Below, piece after piece: positions 7,173 through 14,088 of a stretch of DNA of 20,439 bases. A program made the translations under genes and the position numbers. The DNA is taken from positions 1 through 20,439 of the forward strand of contig DCKW01000055.1 of NCBI GenBank assembly GCA_002320485.1, in the 5' to 3' direction. The notes below the pieces were generated by a model. The model did not search any database. It was not told the origin of the DNA and saw nothing but the letters and a program-made list of their open reading frames with translations. The first letter of the stretch is position 1, and each line of letters begins with the position of its first letter. The DNA is from Micavibrio sp. UBA1664 (GTDB taxonomy: Bacteria; Pseudomonadota; Alphaproteobacteria; Micavibrionales; UBA1664).

Positions 7173-7307
7173 CGGAGAGGGCCTATTTCCTAATTTTAAC
7201 CCTATCAAAACCGTTAGAACGGCAAATATACATCCGTAAAACGCAAAAAATTCCACCGCTTCACGTAATGTTTTTTGTTTTTTAAAATCGAATAAATGTT
7301 TAAACAT
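7170..7307 (-). CDS. Small single-span membrane protein, 45 aa
   Basis: A short open frame from ATG 7307 to TGA 7170. AGGAG lies eight bases ahead of the ATG. The product has a basic N-terminus (MFKHLFDFKKQKTLREAVE), a hydrophobic helix at about 20-38 (containing FAFYGCIFAVLTVLIGLKL) and a short polar tail, so it should be an inner-membrane protein with its basic end in the cytoplasm. A plausible promoter lies upstream (TTGAAC, 18 bases, CATACT), and a small AACAG/CTGTT hairpin sits just before the Shine-Dalgarno. It stands alone between the HNH gene and the 7382 gene, and no function is known to me. Ribosome site, composition and topology together make it likely to be real despite its size. 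Confidence 0.6.
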   Translation of the reverse strand: MFKHLFDFKKQKTLREAVEFFAFYGCIFAVLTVLIGLKLGNRPSP

Positions 7308-7381
7308 ACCCTGAACTCCTTAACAGAAGCCTGTTCTAGCAGACCAGAGTATGCAAAAGCAAGTTTTTTATGTTCAATTTA

Positions 7382-7810
7382 CTATGCGTGAGTAAGGGCC
7401 GCTGTTCTACGTTGCAATGAATCTCTTAATCCCTGATTTTCAGGAGCATTTCCTAGCAATCTGTCTGCTTGCGCCGCATCCACGACTGCATAACGGTGAG
7501 GGTTTGAGACCTGATGAAAATTATCTGTGATATCATGAGGTCTTACTGGCACTTTCGGGGCAAAAACAATGACACAAGCCTGCTTGCCGTCTCTTTGTAA
7601 AGCATCGATTTCAGGGCCTAAGGCGGCCTGATGATGCACGCGTGACAGTTTCGGATCGATGACATCCACCCCTTGCACTTTCATATCTTTTGGAACAGAT
7701 CCGCCGTCAACCAGTCTTTCAAGATGGATTTTACGGTTAGTAATATGTCCCGCCTCTTCTTTGCTCAACCCTTTAATTTTATCTGCGTTTGTAGTGTCCA
7801 ACATTGTCAT
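7382..7810 (-). CDS. Protein of unknown function, 142 aa (158 aa if TTG 7858 is used)
   Basis: The frame runs from TTG 7858, but ATG 7810 is the better start. It has a GA-rich stretch (AAAGAAAG) ahead of it, and the upstream 48 bases overlap the T tail of a terminator at 7863-7884 that ends another transcript. The protein is soluble, without signal peptide or membrane segment. It has an acid-base mixed N-terminus (KIKGLSKEEAGHITNRKIHL) and a middle with short predicted strands around QACVIVFAPKVPV and HRYAVVDA, then a polar helix to the end. I recognise no family or catalytic motif. It is monocistronic on present evidence. Frame openness, coherent protein-like composition and its place between regulatory signals are the only arguments that it is a gene. 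Confidence 0.55.
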   Translation of the reverse strand: MTMLDTTNADKIKGLSKEEAGHITNRKIHLERLVDGGSVPKDMKVQGVDVIDPKLSRVHHQAALGPEIDALQRDGKQACVIVFAPKVPVRPHDITDNFHQVSNPHRYAVVDAAQADRLLGNAPENQGLRDSLQRRTAALTHA

Positions 7811-7852
7811 TTTTCTTTCTTTACTTGCTTGCGCCCGTTTTTCGATGCTTTC

Positions 7853-7884
7853 GCGCAAAACAAAAGCCCCGATACTCGGGGCTT
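7853..7884 (-). terminator. Strong rho-independent terminator with no gene directly upstream
   Basis: A perfect nine-pair stem, AAGCCCCGA with TCGGGGCTT around a three-base loop, is followed on the minus strand by TTTTGTTTTG. Nothing on the minus strand between here and the 3' end of the AbiC-like gene at 8383 is an obvious CDS, and that gene has its own terminator. This signal therefore probably ends a short unrecognised transcript. Confidence 0.75.
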
Positions 7885-7997
7885 GTTAAACTCTGGTGAT
7901 GGATAAATTTTAGTTATGCATACCTTTTAACAGCCCCGTTTGGAAACTGCCAAAAATAATAGAATGCAAAAAAGTTTTTAACCATGACATGAGCATA
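7885..7997 (-). ncRNA. Candidate small RNA or very small peptide gene ending at the terminator
   Basis: A sigma70-like pair, TTGCCT (8016-8021) and TATGCT (7992-7997) with an 18-base spacer, lies on the minus strand about 110 bases before the orphan terminator, giving a predicted RNA of roughly 120-130 bases. A 28-codon frame (ATG 7996 to TAA 7910, containing MSWLKTFLHS) is present, but it has no Shine-Dalgarno and its start would lie at or before the predicted 5' end. A non-coding RNA is therefore the simpler reading. Both are inference. Confidence 0.35.
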
Positions 7998-8128
7998 GCT
8001 TAATAAGTTTTGAAAAGGCAATATAAAAATTATGGAATTGTGAAGTTTTTTTAAAAATTAATTTCAGAGGAATATTTATGAAGTTCAAAATGTTACCGCA
8101 GTGCAGTAAATTTTACGGCCTATCGCTC

Positions 8129-8153
8129 GGAACACTCTTTAAAGACATTCGTT
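8129..8153 (+). promoter_or_regulatory. EcfG-type general stress response promoter
   Basis: GGAAC at 8129-8133 and CGTT at 8150-8153 are exactly 16 bases apart. This is the published consensus for sigma EcfG (RpoE2/SigT) promoters in alphaproteobacteria (GGAAC-N16/17-CGTT). It points at the 36-aa gene, whose ATG is 57 bases further on, with its own terminator after it. Confidence 0.7.
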
Positions 8154-8210
8154 TGAGAAAGGTCGCGACATGATAATAACTTAAATCTAAACAATAGAAA
8201 GGATAATGTT

Positions 8211-8321
8211 ATGTCAAAATCAGAAAGAGGCCAAGTGAAAGATCCTCAATCAGATAAACGTGTTAAAGAAAATTCTAATAACACAAATCGTAACAGAGAT
8301 CATCAAAGCAAAAACTTATAA
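8211..8321 (+). CDS. Small very hydrophilic protein, 36 aa, probable stress-response gene
   Basis: A 36-codon frame from ATG 8211 to TAA 8319-8321. AAAGGA lies six to seven bases ahead of the start, a perfect EcfG-type promoter 60 bases upstream, and a strong terminator begins 17 bases after the stop. This is a complete small transcription unit. The product has no hydrophobic segment. It is rich in Lys, Asn, Asp, Ser and Arg (GQVKDPQSDKRVKENSNN) and has no cysteine, tryptophan or aromatic residue. This composition suggests a disordered cytoplasmic protein, as in small hydrophilic stress proteins. I do not recognise a named family. Induction by the general stress response is inferred from the promoter only. 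Confidence 0.65.
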   Translation: MSKSERGQVKDPQSDKRVKENSNNTNRNRDHQSKNL

Positions 8322-8337
8322 TTTTTTTGATGAAGAT

Positions 8338-8376
8338 AAAAGGCGGTGCTTCGTTAATGAGCACCGCCTTTTGTTT
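8338..8376 (+). terminator. Rho-independent terminator of the 36-aa gene (bidirectional)
   Basis: Thirteen perfect pairs, AAAAGGCGGTGCT with AGCACCGCCTTTT around a nine-base loop, followed by GTTTTATAA on the plus strand. On the minus strand the stem is followed by TTTTATCTT, so it can also end the transcript of the AbiC-like gene, whose stop is only 11 bases away. Confidence 0.85.
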
Positions 8377-8382
8377 TATAAA

Positions 8383-9225
8383 TTACAAAATAGTCTGATT
8401 TTGGCCACTGGGACCATATGCTTGTTTACTGTAAGCTTGCAATATTATGTGTTTATATTCCCTAGGTAAGAAAGAAAAATCGCCGTTATTCAACAATTCA
8501 TATTTTTCTATATACTGGGAAAATTTCGCTCCCAATTCAGTTTGCCCATTAAAAAATAAAAGAATTATTTCATCATTTGATAATTGCGCGCGAATTATTT
8601 TTGCATATTTTTGTTTATCTATCTGCTCTAATTCAGAATTGTTGATATAAAAAAAAATGCGATACAAAGTTCTATAATAATGGGCTAACTGCGATGGATA
8701 GCTGTCATATTGTTGGCAATAGTTGTCCATATAAGATTTCATGGTTGGAATTTCATTATACCCAAAAGGGCCTCCATTTGTGATCATGCTTGCAATCCAT
8801 TCAAATGCTTTTTTACCTACTCTAATGTTATTACCACCTCCTATTTCGATTGATTTAACAAGATGATCATATAAATTTAAAAGATTAAAAAATGTATTTT
8901 CAAAACGTTGAATTTCTTGTGTTTTTTGTAGGGCTTGTTGCGCTTCTTTAGAACCACGCAGTTCTTCACGAGTATCCCTTAATTCTTCACGTTGAAGCTT
9001 TAATTCTTTCCTTTGCAATAAGATTGCATAGATAACGCCCAGAAAAGCAAAGCCAGAAAAGAGGGTATTCAGTGCGCCATATGTATCACCAAAACTACCT
9101 TTTTCAGAGCTTTCCCAATTAAACATATTCAAAATAATAGGAAATAATAACCAACTGGTAATTATAAAGGCCACAGCCAACCAAAACCATTTTGGGGTAG
9201 AAACTTCGTCATCGTATTTATCCAT
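8383..9225 (-). CDS. AbiC-like putative phage abortive infection membrane protein, 280 aa
   Basis: Architecture fits the putative phage abortive infection family (putAbiC). There are two N-terminal membrane segments (about 13-34 and 53-70) with GSFGDTYGALNTLFSGFAFLG at 43-63, then a basic coiled coil (LQRKELKLQREELRDTREEL at about 70-89 and on to 105). A helical cytoplasmic domain follows, with RFENTFFNLLNLYDHLVKSI at about 106-125, HYYRTLYRIFFYI around 182-194, and IIRAQLSNDEIILLFFNGQ at about 210-228. AbiC in Lactococcus blocks phage multiplication; the mechanism is unknown. Base composition is clearly more AT-rich than gyrA next door, and the gene stands alone between two terminators, which suggests acquisition by transfer. 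An AAAGG lies about 11 bases before ATG 9225. A non-defence membrane role cannot be excluded, since the evidence is family resemblance only. Confidence 0.72.
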   Translation of the reverse strand: MDKYDDEVSTPKWFWLAVAFIITSWLLFPIILNMFNWESSEKGSFGDTYGALNTLFSGFAFLGVIYAILLQRKELKLQREELRDTREELRGSKEAQQALQKTQEIQRFENTFFNLLNLYDHLVKSIEIGGGNNIRVGKKAFEWIASMITNGGPFGYNEIPTMKSYMDNYCQQYDSYPSQLAHYYRTLYRIFFYINNSELEQIDKQKYAKIIRAQLSNDEIILLFFNGQTELGAKFSQYIEKYELLNNGDFSFLPREYKHIILQAYSKQAYGPSGQNQTIL

Positions 9226-9284
9226 AACTTATTAACCTTTAAATCCTAATTTATGTTAAAATAACAATTTATTAATCATTTTCT

Positions 9285-9316
9285 TATTTATAAAAATCCC
9301 CGCTAAAGGCGGGGAT
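9285..9316 (-). terminator. Rho-independent terminator of gyrA
   Basis: ATCCCCGC and GCGGGGAT pair perfectly (eight pairs, five-base loop), followed on the minus strand by TTTTTATAAAT. It lies eight bases after the gyrA stop and separates gyrA from the AbiC-like gene. Confidence 0.85.
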
Positions 9317-9323
9317 ATAATAT

Positions 9324-11951
9324 TTATTCTTCGTTTGCTTCAGGCGTGTCTTCTGAAACTGCCTCGACGGTTTCGACATTCTCTGTCACGGCAGTTTCGT
9401 CTTCTTCATCTTCCTGCACCAGCCACGCAACGGAGACAACCTTCTCACCCTTACCGACCGTAAACAATTTCACGCCTTGCGTGGAACGCCCGACCACCCG
9501 CACATCGGAAATCGGTGTTCGAATTGTCGTTCCGCCATTTGTCACAAGCATGACCTGATGATCGTCGGTTACGGGGAACGTCGCAACCACCGGCCCTGTT
9601 TTATCGGTGACATCCATATTGATGACACCCGATCCGCCACGACCCGTTGTACGATATTCGCTTGAAGGCGTGCGTTTACCGTATCCGTTTTCAGAAACCG
9701 CAAGCAGTAATTGTTCTTCATCCCGTTTGATCACGGACATGGTCATAATCTCATCACCCTTTTGCAGTTTCATGCCCCTTACCCCTGTTGAGGCACGCCC
9801 CGCAAATACGCGGATATCCTCGACATTAAAGCGCATCGCCTTACCCAGTTTGGAGGCAAGGAAAATATCCTCCCCTTCTCTACAGATTTTCACGGAAACC
9901 AGTTGCTCGCCCTCGCCCAATTTCATGGCAATCAGACCGTTGGAACGGATATTGGCAAAATCCGACATCTTGTTACGACGGACAGAACCATGTGAGGTAC
10001 AAAACATCAGGTCCATTTTATCCCAGATATCCTCGTCCTCCGGTGTGCGCAGGTAAACTTTCACGGTTTCGCCCTGCTCCAGCGGCAGCAAGTTAACCAT
10101 TGCCTTTCCTTTGGATTGCGGGGAGCCGAGCGGCAATTGCCACACCTTCATTTTATGGACAATTCCACGCGACGTAAAAAACAGGATTGGCGTATGAGTC
10201 GAGGCCACAAAAAGATCGGCAACGAAATCATCATCTTTCGTCGTCATGGCATTACGGCCTTTACCGCCACGACGTTGCGAACGGTAGGTATCAAGCGGCA
10301 CGCGTTTCACATACCCCTGATTTGTGATCGTTACGACCATATCCTCGCGTTGGATCAATGATTCGATATCGGATTCAAATTCCGCCTCTATAATCTCTGT
10401 ACGGCGTTCAAATCCGAATTTTTCCTTGATCTCGACCAATTCATCAACGAGAACCTCCAGCAATTTGGCACGATCGGCAAGGATGGACAAATAATAGGCA
10501 ATCGCATCGGTGATTTCCTTCAATTCGTCACCGATTTTGTCGCGTTCAAGCCCTGTCAGTTTATGCAAACGTAAATCAAGGATGGCACGCGCTTGTGTTT
10601 CAGATAACTGGTATGTGCCGTCTTCCTCAACATAATATTCCGGATCGTCAATCAATTCGATCATCGGCGCCACATCAAGTGCGGGCCAACGTTTGGCCAT
10701 CAGGCCTTCACGGGCATCGGCAGGGGTAGGCGCATTACGAATAAGTGTTATAATCTCGTCAATATTGGCAACCGCCACACCCAGACCGGCCAAAACATGT
10801 GCCTTGTCCCGCGCCTTGCCAAGGTCGAAAATCGTACGGCGGGTAATAACCTCCTCACGGAATTTAACAAAAGCCTGAACGAAGTCACGTAATGTAAATG
10901 TGCGCGGACGTCCATGGTCCAGTGCCAACATATTGCATCCGAAAGAGGTTTGCAGCGGCGTAAATTTAAATAGCTGATTTAAAACGACTTCACCATGGGC
11001 ATCCTTTTTCAGTTCGATAACAATGCGCACACCCTCACGGTCGGACTCATCACGTAAATCCGCGATACCTTCAACCTGTTTATCACGCACCAGTTCGGCA
11101 ATCCGTTCCATCAAACGGGATTTATTCACCTGATACGGAATTTCATGGACGATAATGGCCTCACGACCTGATTTCACTTCTTCAAATGTGGTTTTTGCCC
11201 GCATTTTGACGGAGCCGTTCCCCGTATGATAGGCAGAGCGAATACCGATTTGGCCCAGAATATATCCGCCTGTCGGGAAATCAGGGCCCTTGATGATTTC
11301 GTTCAATTCCTCAATGGAAATTTCAGGATTGCCGACAAAGGCAATACATCCGTCCACCACTTCCGTCAAATTATGTGGCGGGATATTCGTTGCCATACCA
11401 ACCGCAATTCCCCCTGCGCCATTAACAAGCAGGTTTGGAATACGCGCAGGAAGAACCGCCGGCTCCATAATCGATTCATCATAGTTCGGAACGAAATCAA
11501 CCGTATCTTTATCAATATCCTCCAACAAGGCTTCCCCTTGCTTATCAAGGCGGGCCTCGGTATAACGCATCGCCGCAGGCGGATCACCGTCCATCGAGCC
11601 GAAGTTCCCCTGTCCGTCCACAAGTGTGACAGACATTGAGAAATCCTGCGCCATACGAACCATTGAGTCGTAAATTGCGGAATCGCCGTGCGGGTGATAT
11701 TTACCCATCACATCCCCGACCACACGCGCGGATTTTTTATACGGCTTAGTCGAATCATATCCGCCTTCCTTCATCGCATACATGATACGACGGTGAACCG
11801 GCTTCAACCCATCGCGGGCATCCGGCAGGGCGCGGCTGACAATCACGCTCATCGCGTAGTCGAGGTATGATTTTTTCATCTCATCCTCAAGATAAACGGT
11901 CGGGAATTTTTCGCCCTCGGGTGGAAGTGTGTTGTCGATATCGTCAGCCAT
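9324..11951 (-). CDS. gyrA: DNA gyrase subunit A, 875 aa
   Basis: GyrA is the breakage-reunion subunit of DNA gyrase, which with GyrB introduces negative supercoils. All parts are present: the winged-helix domain with catalytic Tyr130 in AAMRYTE, the quinolone-resistance region YHPHGDSAIYD with Ser91 and Asp95 (E. coli Ser83 and Asp87), the tower and coiled-coil region to about residue 510, and the C-terminal beta-pinwheel opening with the GyrA box QRRGGKG at 559-565. That box distinguishes it from ParC. The tail after about 840 is strongly acidic (EDEEDET and on to EANEE), as in GyrA tails that modulate supercoiling. ATG 11951 follows GAGAG. A -10 TATATT 38 bases upstream with a weak -35 gives a likely promoter. 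Monocistronic, with its own terminator. Confidence 0.98.
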   Translation of the reverse strand: MADDIDNTLPPEGEKFPTVYLEDEMKKSYLDYAMSVIVSRALPDARDGLKPVHRRIMYAMKEGGYDSTKPYKKSARVVGDVMGKYHPHGDSAIYDSMVRMAQDFSMSVTLVDGQGNFGSMDGDPPAAMRYTEARLDKQGEALLEDIDKDTVDFVPNYDESIMEPAVLPARIPNLLVNGAGGIAVGMATNIPPHNLTEVVDGCIAFVGNPEISIEELNEIIKGPDFPTGGYILGQIGIRSAYHTGNGSVKMRAKTTFEEVKSGREAIIVHEIPYQVNKSRLMERIAELVRDKQVEGIADLRDESDREGVRIVIELKKDAHGEVVLNQLFKFTPLQTSFGCNMLALDHGRPRTFTLRDFVQAFVKFREEVITRRTIFDLGKARDKAHVLAGLGVAVANIDEIITLIRNAPTPADAREGLMAKRWPALDVAPMIELIDDPEYYVEEDGTYQLSETQARAILDLRLHKLTGLERDKIGDELKEITDAIAYYLSILADRAKLLEVLVDELVEIKEKFGFERRTEIIEAEFESDIESLIQREDMVVTITNQGYVKRVPLDTYRSQRRGGKGRNAMTTKDDDFVADLFVASTHTPILFFTSRGIVHKMKVWQLPLGSPQSKGKAMVNLLPLEQGETVKVYLRTPEDEDIWDKMDLMFCTSHGSVRRNKMSDFANIRSNGLIAMKLGEGEQLVSVKICREGEDIFLASKLGKAMRFNVEDIRVFAGRASTGVRGMKLQKGDEIMTMSVIKRDEEQLLLAVSENGYGKRTPSSEYRTTGRGGSGVINMDVTDKTGPVVATFPVTDDHQVMLVTNGGTTIRTPISDVRVVGRSTQGVKLFTVGKGEKVVSVAWLVQEDEEDETAVTENVETVEAVSEDTPEANEE

Positions 11952-11988
11952 TTGCTACTCTCTGATTTACTTTCATTTTTAACGCTTC

Positions 11989-12017
11989 AATATACCCTTC
12001 AAACAGACGAAATACAA
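11989..12017 (-). promoter_or_regulatory. Candidate gyrA promoter
   Basis: On the minus strand TTGTAT (12012-12017) and TATATT (11989-11994) lie 17 bases apart. The -10 matches five of six consensus bases, the -35 only three. It is placed about 40 bases before the gyrA start. Confidence 0.4.
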
Positions 12018-12050
12018 AGCGTTTAAGCCATTTTATACACAAGGACGACA

Positions 12051-12082
12051 TAAAAAAAACCGCCCTTTAACAGAGCGGTTTT
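12051..12082 (-). terminator. Rho-independent terminator of the small lipoprotein gene
   Basis: AAAACCGC pairs with GCGGTTTT around an 11-base loop, followed on the minus strand by a further run of T and then ATG. It lies 24 bases after the lipoprotein stop and isolates that gene from gyrA. Confidence 0.8.
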
Positions 12083-12106
12083 ATTTCTTTAGCGTGAAAC
12101 AAACAA

Positions 12107-12334
12107 TTAGTTTGTAGTAGCGTCGTCCACTTCGTCCTGAACTTCTTCTACAGCTTCGTCATAGCTGGCTTCAACGTCATCTGCTGTGTTTTCCATTGCA
12201 TCAGCAGCATCGTTCGCTGCATCGCTTGCGGATTCTTCAACAGTTGTTACTGTTTCATTTGTTTCAGTTGAATTGTCACAAGCGGCAACAGCCAACAAAG
12301 ACAAAACAGCCAGTGTCAAAAATGATTTTTGCAT
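12107..12334 (-). CDS. Small acidic lipoprotein, 75 aa
   Basis: A lipoprotein signal peptide is plain: MQKSF, a hydrophobic core, and lipobox VAAC with the acylated Cys19. The residue after it is Asp20, which in enterobacteria keeps lipoproteins in the inner membrane; whether this rule holds here is not certain. The mature 57 residues are almost all Ala, Asp, Glu, Thr, Val and Asn (ASDAANDAADAMENTADDVE), with no Lys or Arg, and would form an acidic amphipathic helix. I do not recognise a named family; such small low-complexity lipoproteins are frequent. AGGAGAG lies six bases ahead of ATG 12334 and a good terminator follows. It is divergent from the 81-aa gene, and their shared 123-base gap contains repeated CATATGT motifs. 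Confidence 0.82.
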   Translation of the reverse strand: MQKSFLTLAVLSLLAVAACDNSTETNETVTTVEESASDAANDAADAMENTADDVEASYDEAVEEVQDEVDDATTN

Positions 12335-12364
12335 AGTTACTCTCCTTATTTATAAGTGCAAAAT

Positions 12365-12382
12365 CATATGTCACAACATATG
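12365..12382. promoter_or_regulatory. Inverted repeat, candidate operator between divergent genes
   Basis: CATATGT at 12365-12371 and ACATATG at 12376-12382 are perfect complements four bases apart. A TTGACA (minus strand, 12389-12394) lies just upstream and a TATGAT (12363-12368) just downstream. The spacing between these is 20 bases, longer than usual, so promoter assignment is weak. The same CATATGT recurs at 12442-12448 before the plus-strand gene. Confidence 0.4.
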
Positions 12383-12457
12383 CATCAATGTCAAATGATT
12401 AATTTATAACTTCTTTTTGAAATGGAACCGATTTTAAAACTCATATGTATGTGAAAT

Positions 12458-12703
12458 ATGAAACATACAAATGAAAAAACTTTTTATGCGCGAGCGATTT
12501 TAATCCCATCCATGGTGGTCGCCACTTTTGCCCTTTATTGTTTTAACGATATGACGATGGCGACAACAGCAATGGCTGAAACGATTGAAAACACCATGGA
12601 AACTGCGACTTATGTAACACCTGTGGAAAAAGATATTTCCGCATTCGTTCCTGCCGCCAAACCTACACAAAATTCTTTCGAAGTTGCTGATAACAGATTC
12701 TAA
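12458..12703 (+). CDS. Small exported or membrane-anchored protein of unknown function, 81 aa
   Basis: The product begins with a polar stretch (MKHTNEKTFYARA) and one hydrophobic segment (about 14-28, ILIPSMVVATFALYC), followed by MTMATTAMA at about 32-40, where signal peptidase could cut before ETIEN. The remaining 40 residues are polar and have no cysteine. It is thus a small periplasmic or single-span protein of no recognised family. There is no good Shine-Dalgarno before ATG 12458. Its start also lies inside a small GTATGT/ACATAC inverted repeat, which leaves the start uncertain. It ends three bases before the stop of the convergent UDP-glucose dehydrogenase gene. No matching promoter was found. 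Confidence 0.5.
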   Translation: MKHTNEKTFYARAILIPSMVVATFALYCFNDMTMATTAMAETIENTMETATYVTPVEKDISAFVPAAKPTQNSFEVADNRF

Positions 12704-12706
12704 TTC

Positions 12707-14026
12707 TTAACGGCCTATTGATATATATTCTAATCCTGCCTGAGAAACTTCCAGCGGATTATAAATATTACGACCGTCAAAAATAATAGCAGTTTTCAAA
12801 TCGTTTTTAATTCTATCAAGGTTGGCCGCTCTAAAGCTTTTCCATTCCGTTACAATAATAAGCGCATCTGCATCATTCAAAACATCGTTTTGATGTTCGC
12901 ATAAAATAAGATCGTCTCTCTCACCATAAATCCTGTGGCATTCTTCCATTGCTTCCGGATCGTAAGCTTTGATTTTGGCGCCGGCCTTCCATAACTCTTC
13001 CATAATGACACGGGATGGCGCCTCGCGCATATCGTCTGTGTTAGGCTTAAATGCTAACCCCCATAACGCAAAAGTTTTCCCGGATAAATCCTCACCCAAT
13101 CTTACCTTTACTTTGTTGGCCAAGACATATTTTTGGTTTTCATTAACCGCTTCCACGGCTTCAATCAATTTAGCCGGAAAGCCTTGCGCCTTTGCGGTTG
13201 CTGCCAAAGCTTTAACGTCCTTTGGAAAACATGACCCGCCATATCCTGCCCCGGGATAAATAAAGTGATATCCGATCCGTTGATCAGACCCAATCCCGAT
13301 CCGGACATTTTCAATATCCGCCCCAACCCTTTCGGCAATATTTGCCATTTCGTTCATAAATGATATTTTGGTCGCCAACATAGCGTTAGCGGCATATTTC
13401 GTCAATTCAGCGGAACGAATGTCCATTTTTACCATTCTGTCGTTACGACGGTTAAAAGGCGCATAAATTTCCTCTAATAATTCTTCGGCACGAGGATGGT
13501 CAAAACCGATCACAATACGGTCCGGCTTTTCAAAATCGGCCACGGCTGCGCCTTCTTTTAAAAACTCGGGGTTGGAAGCAACGTAAAATTCGATTGTTTC
13601 GCCGCGTTCTTTTAAAGCTTTATTAATTGTTTCCTTCACAATATCGGCGCTTCCTACCGGAACGGTTGATTTTGTAACAACCAGTTTCGGGCGATCCATT
13701 GTCATTCCGACTGTTTTGGCAACCGCTTTTACCGCAGATAAATCTGCTGACCCATCCTCGTCGGGGGGTGTGCCCACAGCCGTAAAAATCACATCGGCAT
13801 AATCAATTGCCATGTTGGAATCGGTCGTAAAATCAAGTCGGCCCTCCCCCATATTAAATTCGATTTTACGGCTTAAACCCGGTTCAAAAATAGGAACAAT
13901 TCCGTTTTTCAAACCCTGTATCTTTTTCTCGTCCAGATCAACGCACAGAACCTTATGTCCGACATCCGCCAGACATGCACCCGTCACCAATCCGACATAG
14001 CCGGAGCCAAATATTGTAATTTTCAT
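12707..14026 (-). CDS. ugd: UDP-glucose 6-dehydrogenase, 439 aa
   Basis: Oxidises UDP-glucose to UDP-glucuronate with two NAD, a precursor for acidic polysaccharides. ATG 14026 is chosen over the upstream ATG 14068 because it begins the family's usual N-terminus, MKITIFGSGYVGLVTG, a Rossmann NAD site; the 14 residues before it are unrelated. Length then is 439, the family norm. Visible motifs are VGTPPDEDGSADLS, VTKSTVPVGS, SNPEFLKEG, the central-domain lysine and asparagine in TKYAANAMLATKISFMNE, and catalytic Cys266 in GAGYGGSCFPKD. The C-terminal UDP-binding domain has WGLAFKPNTDDMREAPS. No clear Shine-Dalgarno is seen. It lies 62 bases downstream of uvrA on the same strand, without an obvious terminator between, so read-through is possible. 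It may serve the polysaccharide locus at the window's left end, but it is not in that cluster. Confidence 0.95.
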   Translation of the reverse strand: MKITIFGSGYVGLVTGACLADVGHKVLCVDLDEKKIQGLKNGIVPIFEPGLSRKIEFNMGEGRLDFTTDSNMAIDYADVIFTAVGTPPDEDGSADLSAVKAVAKTVGMTMDRPKLVVTKSTVPVGSADIVKETINKALKERGETIEFYVASNPEFLKEGAAVADFEKPDRIVIGFDHPRAEELLEEIYAPFNRRNDRMVKMDIRSAELTKYAANAMLATKISFMNEMANIAERVGADIENVRIGIGSDQRIGYHFIYPGAGYGGSCFPKDVKALAATAKAQGFPAKLIEAVEAVNENQKYVLANKVKVRLGEDLSGKTFALWGLAFKPNTDDMREAPSRVIMEELWKAGAKIKAYDPEAMEECHRIYGERDDLILCEHQNDVLNDADALIIVTEWKSFRAANLDRIKNDLKTAIIFDGRNIYNPLEVSQAGLEYISIGR

Positions 14027-14088
14027 GAAAGATGTTTTAGCGCGTGTTTGAAATCTTGTCACGCCCATTTTTTTGCATCACGGAAAAG

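Noticed and set aside
8078..8173. A 31-codon plus-strand frame with a good AGAGGA ribosome site (begins MKFKMLPQCSK)
   Set aside because: The EcfG-type promoter (8129-8153) lies inside it and no promoter or terminator of its own is visible; it more likely is leader DNA before the 36-aa gene.
8260..8469. A 69-codon plus-strand frame
   Set aside because: It overlaps the 36-aa gene in another frame and runs through a strong terminator and into the AbiC-like gene on the opposite strand; no ribosome site.
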